A DNA stretch of 64,000 nt from Stenotrophomonas bentonitica (GTDB taxonomy: Bacteria; Pseudomonadota; Gammaproteobacteria; Xanthomonadales; Xanthomonadaceae), in the NCBI RefSeq assembly GCF_002887735.1, contig NZ_PKQP01000009.1:1-64000 (forward strand). The letters are read 5' to 3'. Positions 9,017 through 19,133 of this stretch are shown here, one piece after another. The first letter of the stretch is position 1. Each line of letters opens with the position of its first letter. Under the pieces are notes generated by a model. That model was given only the letters and a program-made list of their open reading frames with translations. It ran no database searches and was not told where the DNA came from. Position numbers and translations under genes: made by a program.

Positions 9017-11617
9017 ATGCCCGTGTCCCGCCCCACCGCGTCCAAGCGCCCTGGCAGCATCGCCAACCGACTGATGCTGGGTACGGCGTTGATCGCCATG
9101 CTCTGCTTCGGTGTCACCGCCGCCATCAGCTATCGCGAAGCCAGCGCGTCGCTGGTCGATGCCTCACGCCACACCATGCAGAGCGAGGCCCAGGCCGAAG
9201 CGCTGCGGGTGAGTGGTGATCTTTCCAGTGCCTTCGCCACCAGCCAGGCGCTGGCGCAGAACCTGCTGGTGCAGCGCGCCGCGGGTACGCTGTCGCGGGC
9301 GACGGTCGCCGCCGTGATCCACCAGCAGGTGCAGGTACACCCGGAGTGGGTCGGGTTCGGCACGCTGTGGGAGCCGGAAGCCTTCGATGGAAAGGACACC
9401 GAGTTCGTCGGTGCCGAGGCACACGATGATACCGGCCGCTTCATGAGCTACTGGGCCTGGCACGACGGTACGCCGATGCAGGATGCGCTGAAGGGCTACG
9501 ACGTGCCCGGCGACGGCGACTGGTATCTCAAGCCAAAGGAGTTGAAGCGGCAGACGGTGGCCGAGCCTTATACGTACGAGATCGGTGGCCAGAAGGTGCT
9601 GATGACCACGCTGTCCACCCCGGTGATCGATGACGGCACCTTCCTCGGCGTGGTGACGGTGGATTTCGCGCTGGCCGCACTGCAGAAGCACCTGGCCGCG
9701 TTGCGCCCGATGGGTGAAGGTCACGTTGAACTGATCTCGCCCGGCGGCATCGTGCTGGCCGCGGAGGACCCGAACGAGATCGGCAAGCGTCGCGAGGATG
9801 CGGTGACCACGCAGGTGTTGGCCGCGGTGAAGGCGGACAAGACCTTCGATGCCTTCGAGCCGGATGCCGCCGGCAACGTGAAAACCTATGTGCCGCTGCG
9901 CATCGGTGGCAGCCAGGAGCATTTCGCGCTCGGTGTGATCGTGCCGCACGCGCTGATCACCGCGCAGGCACGTGCGTTGCTGTGGATCATTCTCGCCGTC
10001 GGCCTGGGCGCGGCGCTGGTGCTCAGCGGCAGCGTGTACGTGCTGCTGCGCCGCCAGGCGATCCGTCCGCTGGCCGATGCGGTCCGCCTTTCTGCCGAGG
10101 TGGCCGAAGGCCGTCTGGACACGCCGCTGCCGCCCGCGCGCAACGACGAAGTCGGGCGCCTGCTCGAATCGATGCAGCGCATGCGCAGCCAGTTGCGCGC
10201 CGTGATGGCGGCGCAGGGCGAGATGGCCCAGCGCCACGAGGCCGGTGAGTTGAGCTACCGCATGGACGCCCAGGCCTTCCCCGGCGAGTACGGCAAGATG
10301 GTGGAAGACACCAATCAGCTGGTTGGTGCCAACATCGCGGTCACGCGCCGTCTGGTCGACGTGATGCAGCGCTACGCGGTCGGTGACCTGAGCCAGGACA
10401 TGGGCCGCCTGCCCGGCGAGCAGGCCGCCTTTACCGCAGCGATGGATACCACCAAGGCCAACCTGCGCGCCATCAATACCCAGATCGGGGACCTGGCCGG
10501 CGCGGCGGCGGTGGGCGATTTCAGCCAGCGTGGCGACGTGGTGCGCTTCGACCACGACTTCCGCGCCATGGTCGAAAACCTCAACACGATGATGCAGGTC
10601 AGTGATGACAATCTGCAGCAGATTTCCGCGCTGCTGCGCGCCATCGCAGCGGGTGATCTCACGGCACGCATGCGCGGTGAGTTCCATGGCGTGTTCGCCC
10701 GGATGCGTGACGACGCCGATACCACGGTCGCGCAGCTGACCGATATCGTCGGCCGCATCCAGCAGGCCACCGGCAGCATCAACCTGGCCGCCGGTGAGAT
10801 CGCCGCGGGCAACAGCGATCTGTCGCGCCGCACCGAGCAGCAGGCCGCCAGCCTGGAAGAGACCGCCGCCTCTATGGAGGAGCTCACCTCCACGGTCCGG
10901 CAGAACGCGGACCATGCGGTGCAGGCCAACCAGCTCGCCGCCGGTGCTGCCGAGGTGGCCTCGCAGGGCGGTGTGGTGGTCGGCCAGGTGGTGACCACCA
11001 TGGCCGGCATCGAGGCCTCGTCCAAGCGTATCGCCGAGATCATCTCGGTGATCGACGGCATTGCCTTCCAGACCAACATCCTGGCCTTGAACGCCGCCGT
11101 CGAAGCAGCCCGGGCCGGCGAGCAGGGCCGTGGTTTCGCGGTGGTGGCCACGGAAGTGCGCGCGCTGGCCCAGCGCTCGGCGGGCGCCGCCAAGGAGATC
11201 AAGACGTTGATCGACGACTCGGTGACCCAGGTCAGTGCGGGCTCGGCACTGGTGCAGACCGCTGGCCGCACGATGGAGGAGATCGTCACCGGCGTGCGTC
11301 GGGTCAACGACATCATGGCCGAGATCTCGGCCGCCTCGAAAGAGCAGTCTGCCGGCATCGAGCAGGTCAACCAGACCATCACCCAGATGGACGAGACCAC
11401 ACAGCAGAATGCCGCGCTGGTGGAGGAAGCCACGGCGGCGGCGCGTGCGATGGAGGAGCAGGCCCAGCAGCTGGGTACTGCGGTGGCGATCTTCCGCCTG
11501 CAGTCCAGTGCTGGCGCGGCCAGCACATCGGCACGCCGGGCCGCGCCCGCGCGCAGCACCGCGCGGATGCCGGCAGCGGCCGTGGCCGGAGACGGGGACG
11601 ACTGGCAGACCTTCTGA
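9017..11617 (+). CDS. Methyl-accepting chemotaxis protein with poly-HAMP region
   Basis: An 866-residue chemoreceptor started at ATG 9017. TM1 is at about residues 20-40, a double-Cache-like periplasmic sensor runs from 45 to 315 ([22 protein letters not shown] segments), and TM2 is at about 317-341. HAMP-like units follow, apparently several in series to about residue 570. The cytoplasmic signalling hairpin has the invariant tip [20 protein letters not shown] near residue 680. The C terminus, DDWQTF, matches the WxxF pentapeptide used by some receptors to tether CheR or CheB. No che genes are nearby. A longer frame from 8855 lacks a membrane signal at its start. Confidence 0.88.
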   Translation: MPVSRPTASKRPGSIANRLMLGTALIAMLCFGVTAAISYREASASLVDASRHTMQSEAQAEALRVSGDLSSAFATSQALAQNLLVQRAAGTLSRATVAAVIHQQVQVHPEWVGFGTLWEPEAFDGKDTEFVGAEAHDDTGRFMSYWAWHDGTPMQDALKGYDVPGDGDWYLKPKELKRQTVAEPYTYEIGGQKVLMTTLSTPVIDDGTFLGVVTVDFALAALQKHLAALRPMGEGHVELISPGGIVLAAEDPNEIGKRREDAVTTQVLAAVKADKTFDAFEPDAAGNVKTYVPLRIGGSQEHFALGVIVPHALITAQARALLWIILAVGLGAALVLSGSVYVLLRRQAIRPLADAVRLSAEVAEGRLDTPLPPARNDEVGRLLESMQRMRSQLRAVMAAQGEMAQRHEAGELSYRMDAQAFPGEYGKMVEDTNQLVGANIAVTRRLVDVMQRYAVGDLSQDMGRLPGEQAAFTAAMDTTKANLRAINTQIGDLAGAAAVGDFSQRGDVVRFDHDFRAMVENLNTMMQVSDDNLQQISALLRAIAAGDLTARMRGEFHGVFARMRDDADTTVAQLTDIVGRIQQATGSINLAAGEIAAGNSDLSRRTEQQAASLEETAASMEELTSTVRQNADHAVQANQLAAGAAEVASQGGVVVGQVVTTMAGIEASSKRIAEIISVIDGIAFQTNILALNAAVEAARAGEQGRGFAVVATEVRALAQRSAGAAKEIKTLIDDSVTQVSAGSALVQTAGRTMEEIVTGVRRVNDIMAEISAASKEQSAGIEQVNQTITQMDETTQQNAALVEEATAAARAMEEQAQQLGTAVAIFRLQSSAGAASTSARRAAPARSTARMPAAAVAGDGDDWQTF

Positions 11618-11725
11618 TCCTGCCCGGCGTGCCACATCCCATGGCGCGCCGGGTCGCGTGATTCACCGGATGCTCACCGCGCTGCATTGGTAATCGGCGC
11701 TATCCTTTGCAGGCATGGTGAGCAC

Positions 11726-13150
11726 ATGACCTCCCGTTCCGACCGGCTTGGCCTGACCGCGCTGACTGCCCTGGTGGTCGGGTCGATGATCGGTGCCGGC
11801 ATCTTCTCGCTGCCGCAGAACATCGCGCGCAGCGCCGGCCCGGGCGTGGCATTGATCGGCTGGATGATCAGCGGGCTGGGCATGTTGATGCTGGCCTTCG
11901 TGTTCCAGAACCTGGCCAACCGCAAGCCCGAGCTGGATACCGGCATCTATGCGTACGCGCGGGCCGGGTTCGGCGATTACATCGGCTTCTCGGCAGCCTG
12001 GGGCTACTGGGTCTGTTCGCTGCTGGGCAACGTCAGCTATTTCGTGCTGATCTTCAGTGGCCTGGGCTATTTCGTGCCGGCCTTCGGTGAGGGCAATACC
12101 TGGCAGGCGGTGGCGTGTGCGTCCGTGCTGCTGTGGTCGATGCACGCAATGATCCTGCGCGGCATCCGCCAGGCCGCGCTGGTCAATGCCGTCGTCACCG
12201 TGGCCAAGATCGTGCCGATCGTGGTGTTCCTGATCATCGCCGCGGTCGGTTTCAAGGCCGATATCTTCACCGGCGACTTCTGGGGCACGGCAGAACTTGG
12301 CAGCGTGGGCGAACAGCTGCGCGGCATGATGCTGATCACGGTGTGGGTGTTCATCGGCATCGAGGGCGCCAGCATCTACTCGCGGCGTGCGGCCAGGCGC
12401 TCGGATGTCGGGCGCGCGACCATCATCGGGTTCCTGTGCGTGCTTGCGCTGCTGATGCTGGTCAATCTGCTCTCGATGGGGGTGCTGCGCCAGGACGCCC
12501 TGGCCCATGCACGCAACCCCTCGATGGCCTTCGTGCTGGAAGCCATCGTCGGGCCCTGGGGCGCCACCTTGATCATCATCGGCATGATCGTCTCGGTGCT
12601 GGGGGCGTTGCTGGCGTGGGTACTGCTGTGCGCCGAAGTGCTGTACGCAGCGGCGGGGGATGGCACGATGCCCGCCTTCCTCGGGCGTGAGAACGCGCGC
12701 CAGGTGCCGGCCAATGCGCTGTGGCTCACCAACGGGCTGATCCAGCTGTTTCTGATCATCACGCTGTTCAGTGCCGGCACCTATACCAGCCTGGTGCTGC
12801 TGGGCGCGTCGATGAGCCTGGTGCCGTATCTGTTCTCGGCCGGTTACGGCGCCCTGCTCGCACTGCGCGGGGAAACCTATGCCGGGCAGCGCGGGCTGCG
12901 GGCCCGCGATCTGCTGGTGGCCGGGCTGGCAACGCTGTACGCGCTGTGGCTGGTCTATGCCGGCGGGCTGTCCCAGGTGCTGCTGTCGGTACTGCTGTAT
13001 GCGCCTGGCATCGCCATGTTCGCCGCCGCCAAGCACCAGCATGGGCAGCGGATATTCACCCGGGCCGAGCAGGTGATCGTGGCGGGCGTGATCGTTGTTG
13101 CCTGCTGGGCGGCGTGGGGTCTCTACCAAGGTCATCTTCACCTGGCCTGA
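11726..13150 (+). CDS. APC-family basic amino acid antiporter, ArcD-like
   Basis: A 474-residue membrane protein with about 12-13 helices. The N-terminal LTALVVGSMIGAGIFSLPQN holds the GSMIGAGIF motif of amino acid/polyamine/organocation carriers. Later motifs WVFIGIEGASIYSRRA and LCAEVLYAAAGDGTMP are typical of the arginine:ornithine (ArcD) or lysine antiporter branch. It would sit in the inner membrane and exchange a basic amino acid for its product. No arc operon genes are adjacent, so the exchange pair is inferred. ATG 11726 places the first helix directly after a short cytoplasmic tail; an in-frame ATG at 11687 adds 13 residues. Confidence 0.75.
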   Translation: MTSRSDRLGLTALTALVVGSMIGAGIFSLPQNIARSAGPGVALIGWMISGLGMLMLAFVFQNLANRKPELDTGIYAYARAGFGDYIGFSAAWGYWVCSLLGNVSYFVLIFSGLGYFVPAFGEGNTWQAVACASVLLWSMHAMILRGIRQAALVNAVVTVAKIVPIVVFLIIAAVGFKADIFTGDFWGTAELGSVGEQLRGMMLITVWVFIGIEGASIYSRRAARRSDVGRATIIGFLCVLALLMLVNLLSMGVLRQDALAHARNPSMAFVLEAIVGPWGATLIIIGMIVSVLGALLAWVLLCAEVLYAAAGDGTMPAFLGRENARQVPANALWLTNGLIQLFLIITLFSAGTYTSLVLLGASMSLVPYLFSAGYGALLALRGETYAGQRGLRARDLLVAGLATLYALWLVYAGGLSQVLLSVLLYAPGIAMFAAAKHQHGQRIFTRAEQVIVAGVIVVACWAAWGLYQGHLHLA

Positions 13151-13201
13151 GCGCGCCGGATCGGCTCAGCCTTCCCGGTTGCCGCGCGCCCCCCGTTCGG
13201 T

Positions 13202-13219
13202 CAGCAGATCGATCTGCTG
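13202..13219. repeat. 18-bp perfect palindrome
   Basis: CAGCAGATC/GATCTGCTG forms a perfect 18-bp palindrome in the 80-bp gap between the antiporter gene and the convergent ACR3 gene. There is no T tract on either side, so it is not an obvious intrinsic terminator. It could be a protein-binding site or a transcript-end hairpin. Confidence 0.35.
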
Positions 13220-13230
13220 TTGCTGCTGTT

Positions 13231-14301
13231 TCAGGTGGTGTCTGGGAAACCGCGACGTCCCAGCCGCAGCGCGAGGTGGACCAGCACGATCAGGACCGGC
13301 ACTTCCACCAATGGCCCGATCACGGCGGCGAACGCGACCGGTGAGCCCAGCCCGAAGGCGGCGATCGCCACCGCGATGGCCAGCTCGAAGTTGTTGCCGG
13401 TCGCGGTGAAGGCGATCGCCGTGGTGCGCGGGTAGTCGCGTGCGATCCAGCGGCCCATGACGAAGCTCATCAGGAACTGCACGAAGAAGTAGATCGTCAG
13501 CGGGATGGTGATACGCACCGCATCCAGCGGAATGCGCAGGACGTCACCCCCCTTGAGGCTGAACATCGCCACGATGGTGAACAACAGCGCGACCAGCGTG
13601 ATCGGGCTGATCGCGGGCAGGAAACGGGTTTCGTACCACGCGGCCCCGCGCAGCCGCAGCAGTACCCGTCGGCCAAGGTAGCCCGCTGCGAAGGGAATGC
13701 CCAGGTACACCAGCACCGCGCCGGCGATGGTCCATGTGCTGACATCGATCACGCTGCGCTGTAGCCCGAACAACGGCGGCAGCACGGTCAGGAACAGCCA
13801 CGCATAGACGCTGAAGAAGGTGATCTGGAACAGCGAGTTGAACGCGACCAGGCCGGCCACGTACTGATTGTCGCCGCGCGCCAGCTGGTTCCAGACCAGC
13901 ACCATGGCGATGCAGCGGGCCAGCCCGATCAGGATCAGCCCGGTCATGTATTCCGGCCGGTCGTGCAGGAACAGCGCGGCCAGCGCGAACATCAGCACCG
14001 GCCCCACCACCCAGTTCTGCAGCAGCGACAGCGCCAGCACGCGCTTGTCGGCGAAGACGGCGGGCAGGGCCTCGTACTTCACCTTGGCCAGCGGCGGGTA
14101 CATCATCAGGATCAGCCCCGCGGCGATGGGCAGGTTGGTGCCGCCCAGGGTCATGGCCTCCAGCGCGGCGGGCAGGCCGTCGAACAGCGTCCCCAGCGTC
14201 ACGCCAAGCGCCATCGCCGCGAAGATCCACAGCGTCAGCCAGCGGTCCAGGAATGACAACCGGGAAGAGGCGGGCGTCGTCATCGCAACAGGCGCGGTCA
14301 T
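13231..14301 (-). CDS. acr3: ACR3-family arsenite efflux transporter
   Basis: A 356-residue inner-membrane carrier with about ten helices that exports arsenite. Family marks are [20 protein letters not shown] near the N terminus, the helix [19 protein letters not shown] with the conserved cysteine essential in ACR3 proteins, and [20 protein letters not shown] near the C terminus. It follows arsR by 7 bases on the same strand, so the two form one operon. arsH and arsC run in the opposite direction from the same control region. A more distant use, such as antimonite export, is possible in this family. Confidence 0.92.
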   Translation of the reverse strand: MTAPVAMTTPASSRLSFLDRWLTLWIFAAMALGVTLGTLFDGLPAALEAMTLGGTNLPIAAGLILMMYPPLAKVKYEALPAVFADKRVLALSLLQNWVVGPVLMFALAALFLHDRPEYMTGLILIGLARCIAMVLVWNQLARGDNQYVAGLVAFNSLFQITFFSVYAWLFLTVLPPLFGLQRSVIDVSTWTIAGAVLVYLGIPFAAGYLGRRVLLRLRGAAWYETRFLPAISPITLVALLFTIVAMFSLKGGDVLRIPLDAVRITIPLTIYFFVQFLMSFVMGRWIARDYPRTTAIAFTATGNNFELAIAVAIAAFGLGSPVAFAAVIGPLVEVPVLIVLVHLALRLGRRGFPDTT

Positions 14302-14308
14302 CTAGGTG

Positions 14309-14635
14309 TCAGCGCGGCGGCGCGCATTGGCCGCCTGGGCCACAGTCCGCCTCGCTGGCGCAGCAGTTTTCGGTCAGGTAACCGATCAGGCCATTCATCG
14401 CCTCGAAATCGGCGCGGTAGCAGATGCTGCGTCCGCGTGGCTCGGCGTTGACCAGTCCGGCTGCGCTCAGCTCCTTGAGATGGAACGACAGGGTGGCACC
14501 GGGCAGGCCCAGTTCGGTGGCGATCTCGCCGGCCAACCGGCCGCCGCGGCCGGCCTGGACCAACAGACGGAAGACACTGAGGCGGGTGGCATGGCCGAGC
14601 GCGGCCAGGGCGTGGGTTGCGGTTTTATGTTCCAT
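14309..14635 (-). CDS. arsR: ArsR/SmtB-type arsenic-responsive repressor
   Basis: A 108-residue winged-helix repressor. The recognition helix region is [19 protein letters not shown] (about residues 44-62) and the wing is [11 protein letters not shown]. The usual ELCVCDL metal site in helix 3 is absent. Instead C91, C92 and C98 form a CC-x5-C cluster, the same spacing as the As(III) site at Cys95, Cys96 and Cys102 of the Acidithiobacillus ferrooxidans ArsR. There is no ribosome-binding site before ATG 14635, and the predicted -10 box ends only six bases upstream, so the mRNA may be leaderless. It should repress both arms of the cassette until As(III) binds. Confidence 0.9.
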   Translation of the reverse strand: MEHKTATHALAALGHATRLSVFRLLVQAGRGGRLAGEIATELGLPGATLSFHLKELSAAGLVNAEPRGRSICYRADFEAMNGLIGYLTENCCASEADCGPGGQCAPPR

Positions 14636-14670
14636 GTTTCTAGAATAATCGAACAAATCATCCGGAGCAA
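14617..14670. promoter_or_regulatory. Overlapping divergent promoters of the arsenic cassette
   Basis: For arsR (minus strand) a -35 TTGCTC (14670-14665) and -10 TATTCT (14647-14642) are separated by exactly 17 bases. For arsH (plus strand) TTGCGG (14617-14622) and TAGAAT (14641-14646) are 18 bases apart. The two -10 boxes occupy the same bases in opposite directions. The 40-bp gap between the start codons contains a TTCTAGAA palindrome (14638-14645), a candidate ArsR operator core. One bound ArsR dimer would block both promoters. Confidence 0.55.
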
Positions 14671-14674
14671 CCCG

Positions 14675-15427
14675 ATGTCCCGCTTGCCATACCTGACCGC
14701 TGCGGCGGTCGACATCCCCAATCCCGCGCGGTTGTCGACGCGTGCCAGTGACCATCCGCCGCGCATTCTGGTTCTGTTTGGCTCACTGCGCCCGCAGTCG
14801 TACAGCCGGCGGCTCGCCAGGGAGGTGGAACGTCTTCTGCAGCACTTCGGCGCCGAGGTCCGCGTGTTCGATCCGCACGAGCTGCCGATGGTCGACGCGG
14901 TGGATGCCGACCACCCCAAGGTCCAACAGCTTCGTGCCTGGTCGCACTGGTCCGAAGGCCAGGTCTGGATCAGCCCGGAACGTCACGGCACCCTCAGTGC
15001 GGTGTTCAAGAATCAGATCGACTGGCTGCCGTTGTCCGAAGGCAGCGTACGTCCCACGCAGGGCCGCACCTTGGCGGTAATGCAGGTGTGTGGCGGCTCG
15101 CAGTCCTTCAATGTGGTCAACGCATTGCGGGTGCTCGGGCGCTGGATGCGGATGGTGACCATCCCCAACCAGTCTTCGGTTCCCAAGGCTTGGCAGGAGT
15201 TCGATACGGACGGCCGGATGAAGCCCTCGGCGTACTACGACCGCGTGGTGGACGTGGTCGAGGAGCTGGTGAAGTTCACCCTGCTGGTGCGTGACCACAG
15301 CGACTACCTGACCGACCGATACAGTGAACGCAAGGACGACGTGTACGCGGCGCAGTTGGCCCGTACTGCCGGCGTGGTGGAGCCGGTCCCGCCACCGCCG
15401 CCGCTCGCCGTGGGAGACCGCGCATGA
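14675..15427 (+). CDS. arsH: ArsH, NADPH-dependent FMN reductase
   Basis: A 250-residue flavodoxin-fold protein with the ArsH signature [18 protein letters not shown] (FMN phosphate binding), [18 protein letters not shown] and [20 protein letters not shown]. ArsH enzymes oxidise trivalent methylated or aromatic arsenicals to less toxic pentavalent forms with NADPH and FMN. Length fits the family. CCGGAG lies 7-8 bases before ATG 14675. It is the first gene of the arsH-arsC operon and its stop overlaps the arsC start by four bases. The last 20 residues are proline-rich and look disordered. Confidence 0.92.
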   Translation: MSRLPYLTAAAVDIPNPARLSTRASDHPPRILVLFGSLRPQSYSRRLAREVERLLQHFGAEVRVFDPHELPMVDAVDADHPKVQQLRAWSHWSEGQVWISPERHGTLSAVFKNQIDWLPLSEGSVRPTQGRTLAVMQVCGGSQSFNVVNALRVLGRWMRMVTIPNQSSVPKAWQEFDTDGRMKPSAYYDRVVDVVEELVKFTLLVRDHSDYLTDRYSERKDDVYAAQLARTAGVVEPVPPPPPLAVGDRA

Positions 15428-15858
15428 AGGCGGTCATCTATCACAACCCCGCCTGCGCGACCTCGCGCAATGTGCTCGCGCTGATGCGCCATGCCGGCGT
15501 CGAACTGGAGGTGGTGGAGTACCTGCGGACCCCGCCGGATCGCGCGCGTTTGATCGCACTGATCGCGGCGGCGGGGCTGCAGGTGCGCGATGCGCTGCGG
15601 GAGAAGGGCACGCCCTACGCCGCACTGGGCCTGGCCGATCCGGCGCTCGACGACGCGCAGTTGCTCGATGCGATGTTCGCGCATCCGATCCTGATCAACC
15701 GGCCGTTCGTGCAGACAGATCGCGGGGTGCGCCTGGCGCGGCCCTCGGAGACCGTGCTGGAGATTCTGCCACCGGTGCATGCTCCGTTCCGCAAGGAAGA
15801 CGGCGAGGTGGTGATCGACGCCCAGGGCCGGCGCCCCACAAAAAAGCCCGGTCAATGA
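15424..15858 (+). CDS. arsC: ArsC, glutaredoxin-dependent arsenate reductase
   Basis: A 144-residue thioredoxin-fold reductase. The catalytic block is [13 protein letters not shown] with active Cys11, matching HNPACGTSRNTL in the E. coli plasmid enzyme. The arginine-containing patches YLRTPP and [17 protein letters not shown] that bind arsenate are present. It reduces As(V) to As(III) for export by the ACR3 protein. Its ATG overlaps the arsH stop (ATGA), which implies translational coupling. Its own stop codon lies in the loop of a terminator that serves the convergent gene. Confidence 0.92.
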   Translation: MKAVIYHNPACATSRNVLALMRHAGVELEVVEYLRTPPDRARLIALIAAAGLQVRDALREKGTPYAALGLADPALDDAQLLDAMFAHPILINRPFVQTDRGVRLARPSETVLEILPPVHAPFRKEDGEVVIDAQGRRPTKKPGQ

Positions 15859-15865
15859 CCGGGCT
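15840..15865 (-). terminator. Intrinsic terminator overlapping the arsC stop
   Basis: An 8-10 bp GC-rich stem (AGCCCGGT/ACCGGGCT) is followed on the minus strand by a run of T (A run at 15840-15845 on the plus strand). It ends the minus-strand gene 15889-16278. The arsC stop codon (15856-15858) lies at the loop. Confidence 0.75.
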
Positions 15866-15888
15866 CTTCATCCACGCCTGCGCGCTGC

Positions 15889-16278
15889 TTACCAGCGCAT
15901 GCCGGCGAAGGGGTTCCAGCTGGTGTCGCCCTTCACTTTTTCCAGGTAGTACGAATAGTTGGTGGTCAGCGCGATCAACACCGACCAGGCCACCCCGATC
16001 GCACGGCCGACCACGTCCGGCAGGAACGCCACGACGACCATCAGCACCAGAGTGATGCCCAGGATGGTCAGCGCCTTGCGCCACATGCCCACGATCAGCA
16101 GGTAGATCCAGCTGAAGAACAGGGCGTAGAAGTTGAAGTTGATCTTGATCTTCTGGCCGAACGGCAGCGTCTTGTACGCCGCCTTGAAGGTCGGCGTATT
16201 GGGGGCGCCGTGCTGTTCGAAGAAGTTGAAGCGGAACTGCCACTTGGGGCTGTAGGGGGAAGCAGTGTTGGAATCCAT
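15889..16278 (-). CDS. DUF2628-type membrane protein
   Basis: A 129-residue protein with a soluble N-terminal third (WQFRFNFFEQHGAPNTP) and two or three membrane helices (FYALFFSWIYLLIVGMW, ALTILGITLVLMVVVAFL, GVAWSVLIALTTNYSYY). Aromatic-rich FNFYALFFSWIYLL and NYSYY with a Trp-rich C terminus fit the DUF2628 family, whose role is unknown. It has its own intrinsic terminator and is convergent with arsC. It is not expected to take part in arsenic resistance. Confidence 0.65.
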   Translation of the reverse strand: MDSNTASPYSPKWQFRFNFFEQHGAPNTPTFKAAYKTLPFGQKIKINFNFYALFFSWIYLLIVGMWRKALTILGITLVLMVVVAFLPDVVGRAIGVAWSVLIALTTNYSYYLEKVKGDTSWNPFAGMRW

Positions 16279-16472
16279 ATCCGAATCGTTTGTTGAAAAC
16301 GATTACATGATACCGACAAGCTCTTGATTGGCACCAATTTTTCGACGCTTCCGGCGACGCATGGAAGGGGCTGCGGGCACCGTCACACATTCGTCCCGGT
16401 TTTCCGATAGGGTGCGCAATCCGCGCGGCCGGAAGCCCCGCGGGTCATGAGAAGTCAACGAGATGCCAGACC

Positions 16473-16652
16473 ATGTCCATTGATGTGATGTCCCCCGAGC
16501 GCCCTGTGGCAGGACCGCAAATCACGCCGTGCCCGGTCGCCACCCAGGCGCAACACCTGCTTGCCCAGCTGCAGTTCTCGCAGGTGAGCGCGCGTGCGCT
16601 GTCGCGCCCGCCGGTCGACACCGACCTGGCCATCGCCGCCACCGTCGCCTGA
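16473..16652 (+). CDS. Possible small protein, 59 residues
   Basis: An open frame begins MSIDVMSPERPVAGPQ, contains QAQHLLAQLQFSQVSARAL and ends DLAIAATVA. About four in five codons end in G or C, as expected for a true gene in this genome. The ribosome-binding site is weak. There is no signal peptide or membrane segment. I do not recognise it, and a chance open frame in GC-rich DNA remains possible. Confidence 0.35.
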   Translation: MSIDVMSPERPVAGPQITPCPVATQAQHLLAQLQFSQVSARALSRPPVDTDLAIAATVA

Positions 16653-17147
16653 GCCCAACGCGCCACCGCACGCCGGTGCGGCCGGTCGTCCAAACGCACG
16701 CCCGTTCCCCCGCCCACGGGATGGAAAACCGCGCAACATCGGCCCATCCGGCCCCGCACCCGGGCCGTTGGAACGGTGTCCATCGCCATGCGGGGCCTGG
16801 ACCGGCCGCCTGCAAGATGAATGGGCAGAGGCCCATGGCACAGGGCCTGCGCGGCGGTGCCTGTGCGGGGCGCTCCACTTGTCTCGATCCAAAAGCTGAA
16901 TGCGGAGAAATGCCCGGTCAGCCCTTCGCGCGCACCTTACATTTCGCGCCATAGACTGAGCCGCATTTTTCGTCTCAAGTCGGTTTGGAGAGTTCGTGGG
17001 TTCCGGTAGTCACAGACATACGCTGCGTGCCGGTCTCCGGCCCGCACCGACAGGACGCATGCGTGCCAGCGCGCACGCCGGGCTCAGGACGCCCCCTTCC
17101 GCACTTGGCACCCCCGGCCTGGCACGCCCTGCACAGGGACACCGCGC
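16653..17147. other. Leader region of opgH without a supported gene
   Basis: About 495 bases before opgH contain open frames on both strands, but none has a convincing start or protein-like composition. The stretch around 16940-16990 is less GC-rich and is the likeliest place for the opgH promoter, though I cannot assign clear boxes. No opgG gene is present here, unlike the enterobacterial opgGH operon. Confidence 0.4.
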
Positions 17148-19055
17148 ATGAGTACCCAGACCCTCAACGCCCCGCTGGATGCCGGCCGGGCGACGTTGCC
17201 GGCCGAGTCGCCGTTGCCGATGCCCGAGCAGTCGCTGCGCGAAGGCCGGCTGCAGGTGCCACGCCAGCGCACCTCGCCGCGGATGATCGGGCTGCGCCGT
17301 TTCTACATCCTGGGCGGCACCGCGGCGATGACCGCTGCAGCGAGCCGGATGATGTGGAAGGTGCTGGCCGTCAACGGCATCAGCGTGCTCGAGGCCTGCC
17401 TGCTGGTGCTGTTCGTGGGCCTGTTCGCGTGGATCGCACTGTCGTTTGCCGGCGCCGTGGCGGGCTTCCTGACCGCCGTGTTCGATCGGGGCTACAAGCT
17501 GGGCATCGACCCGGACGCACCGCTGCCGACCGTGCACACGCGCACCGCGCTGCTGATGCCCACCTACAACGAAGATCCGCGCCGGCTGCTGGCCGGCCTG
17601 CAGGCGATCTACGAGTCAGTGGCCGAGACCGGGCAGCTGGCGAACTTCGATTTCTACGTGCTCAGCGACACCCGGCGCGATGACATCGGGCAGGCCGAAG
17701 AAGCGGCCTACCGCGCCCTGTGCGATGCCGTGGGCGGCCATGACCGCATTTTCTACCGTCGCCGCGGCGACAACAGCGGGCGCAAGGCCGGCAACATCGC
17801 CGATTGGGTCCGCCGCTTCGGCGGCGCTTACCCGCAGATGCTGATCCTGGACGCCGACAGCCTGATGACCGGCGACACCATCGTGCGCCTGGTCGCAGGG
17901 ATGGAGCACAACCCGGATGTCGGGCTGATCCAGACCCTGCCGGCGGTGGTCGGCGGGCGCACCCTGTTTGCCCGCATGCAGCAGTTCGGCGGGCGCGTCT
18001 ACGGCCCGGTGATCGGCCGCGGCGTGGCGTGGTGGCATGGCGCGGAGAGCAACTACTGGGGCCACAACGCGATCATCCGCACCCAGGCCTTCGCCGAGCA
18101 GGCCGGCCTGCCGTCGCTGCCGGGCAAGGAGCCGTTTGGCGGGCATGTGCTCAGCCACGATTTCGTCGAAGCCGCGCTGATGCGCCGGGGCGGCTGGGCC
18201 ACCCACATGGTGCCGTACCTCAAAGGCAGCTATGAGGAAGGCCCGCCGACCCTCACCGACCTGCTGGTCCGTGACCGCCGCTGGTGCCAAGGCAACCTGC
18301 AGCACGCCAAGGTGGTTGGCTCCAAGGGGCTGCACTGGGTCAGCCGCATGCACATGCTGGTCGGCATCGGTCACTACTTCACCGCGCCGATGTGGGCCAT
18401 GCTGATGTTGATCGGCATCGCGATCCCGCTGTTCCAGGGCGGCATCGACCTCAATGAAGTGCTGCATCTCTCGCCGGGCGTTTACTGGCGCCACCAGGAC
18501 GAGACGCAGGTGATCCGCATGTTCGCGATCACCATGGTGGTGCTGCTCTCGCCCAAGGTACTGGGCTATCTGGCCATGCTGCTGGAGCCGGTGGAACGCC
18601 GCGGCTGCGGTGGCACGATCCGCGCCTTCATCTCGATGCTGCTGGAGACCATCCTTGCCGCGCTGATGGCGCCGGTGGTGATGTACGTGCAGTCGCGCGG
18701 CGTGGCAGAAGTGCTGGCCGGCAAGGACTCGGGCTGGGATGCGCAGCAGCGCGACGATGGCGGAGTGTCCTGGCTGGCACTGGCACGTGGCTATGGCGGG
18801 CTGAGCGTGTTCGGTCTGTTCATGGGGGCACTGGCCTATGCGGTCTCGCCCTCGCTGGCGGCGTGGATGGCGCCGGTGGTGATCGGCATGGTGCTGGCGA
18901 TTCCGGTGGTGGGCTTCACCTCCTCGCGCACCGCCGGCGTGTGGATGCACCGGCTGGGCCTGATGGAAATCCCGGAAGAATCGGCACCGCCCAAGGTGCT
19001 GGTGCGCGCGGCCGAGCTGCGCCGTGCGGCTGCCGAGGCGCACCCGGCCGGCTGA
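17148..19055 (+). CDS. opgH: OpgH, glucan glucosyltransferase H
   Basis: A 635-residue inner-membrane family 2 glycosyltransferase that makes the beta-glucan backbone of osmoregulated periplasmic glucans from UDP-glucose. N-terminal membrane helices (around residues 60-110) precede the catalytic domain with [12 protein letters not shown], the metal-binding DADS of [12 protein letters not shown], and the acceptor motif RDRRWCQGN (Q/RxxRW). Four to five more helices follow. It is shorter than the 847-residue E. coli protein, lacking much of the long N-terminal extension, as in other xanthomonads. An AGGGA lies 8 bases before the ATG. opgG is not adjacent. Confidence 0.9.
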   Translation: MSTQTLNAPLDAGRATLPAESPLPMPEQSLREGRLQVPRQRTSPRMIGLRRFYILGGTAAMTAAASRMMWKVLAVNGISVLEACLLVLFVGLFAWIALSFAGAVAGFLTAVFDRGYKLGIDPDAPLPTVHTRTALLMPTYNEDPRRLLAGLQAIYESVAETGQLANFDFYVLSDTRRDDIGQAEEAAYRALCDAVGGHDRIFYRRRGDNSGRKAGNIADWVRRFGGAYPQMLILDADSLMTGDTIVRLVAGMEHNPDVGLIQTLPAVVGGRTLFARMQQFGGRVYGPVIGRGVAWWHGAESNYWGHNAIIRTQAFAEQAGLPSLPGKEPFGGHVLSHDFVEAALMRRGGWATHMVPYLKGSYEEGPPTLTDLLVRDRRWCQGNLQHAKVVGSKGLHWVSRMHMLVGIGHYFTAPMWAMLMLIGIAIPLFQGGIDLNEVLHLSPGVYWRHQDETQVIRMFAITMVVLLSPKVLGYLAMLLEPVERRGCGGTIRAFISMLLETILAALMAPVVMYVQSRGVAEVLAGKDSGWDAQQRDDGGVSWLALARGYGGLSVFGLFMGALAYAVSPSLAAWMAPVVIGMVLAIPVVGFTSSRTAGVWMHRLGLMEIPEESAPPKVLVRAAELRRAAAEAHPAG

Positions 19056-19133
19056 GCCCTGCGTTGCCGCGATCAGCGCCCCATTGCAGCGGGGCGCGGT
19101 CATAATGCGGCTTGATCGTACTGGAGCCGCCTG

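Noticed and set aside
9164..11635. 823-codon minus-strand open frame opposite the chemoreceptor
   Set aside because: Same reason; low-complexity His/Gly/Leu-rich translation and a clear gene on the other strand.
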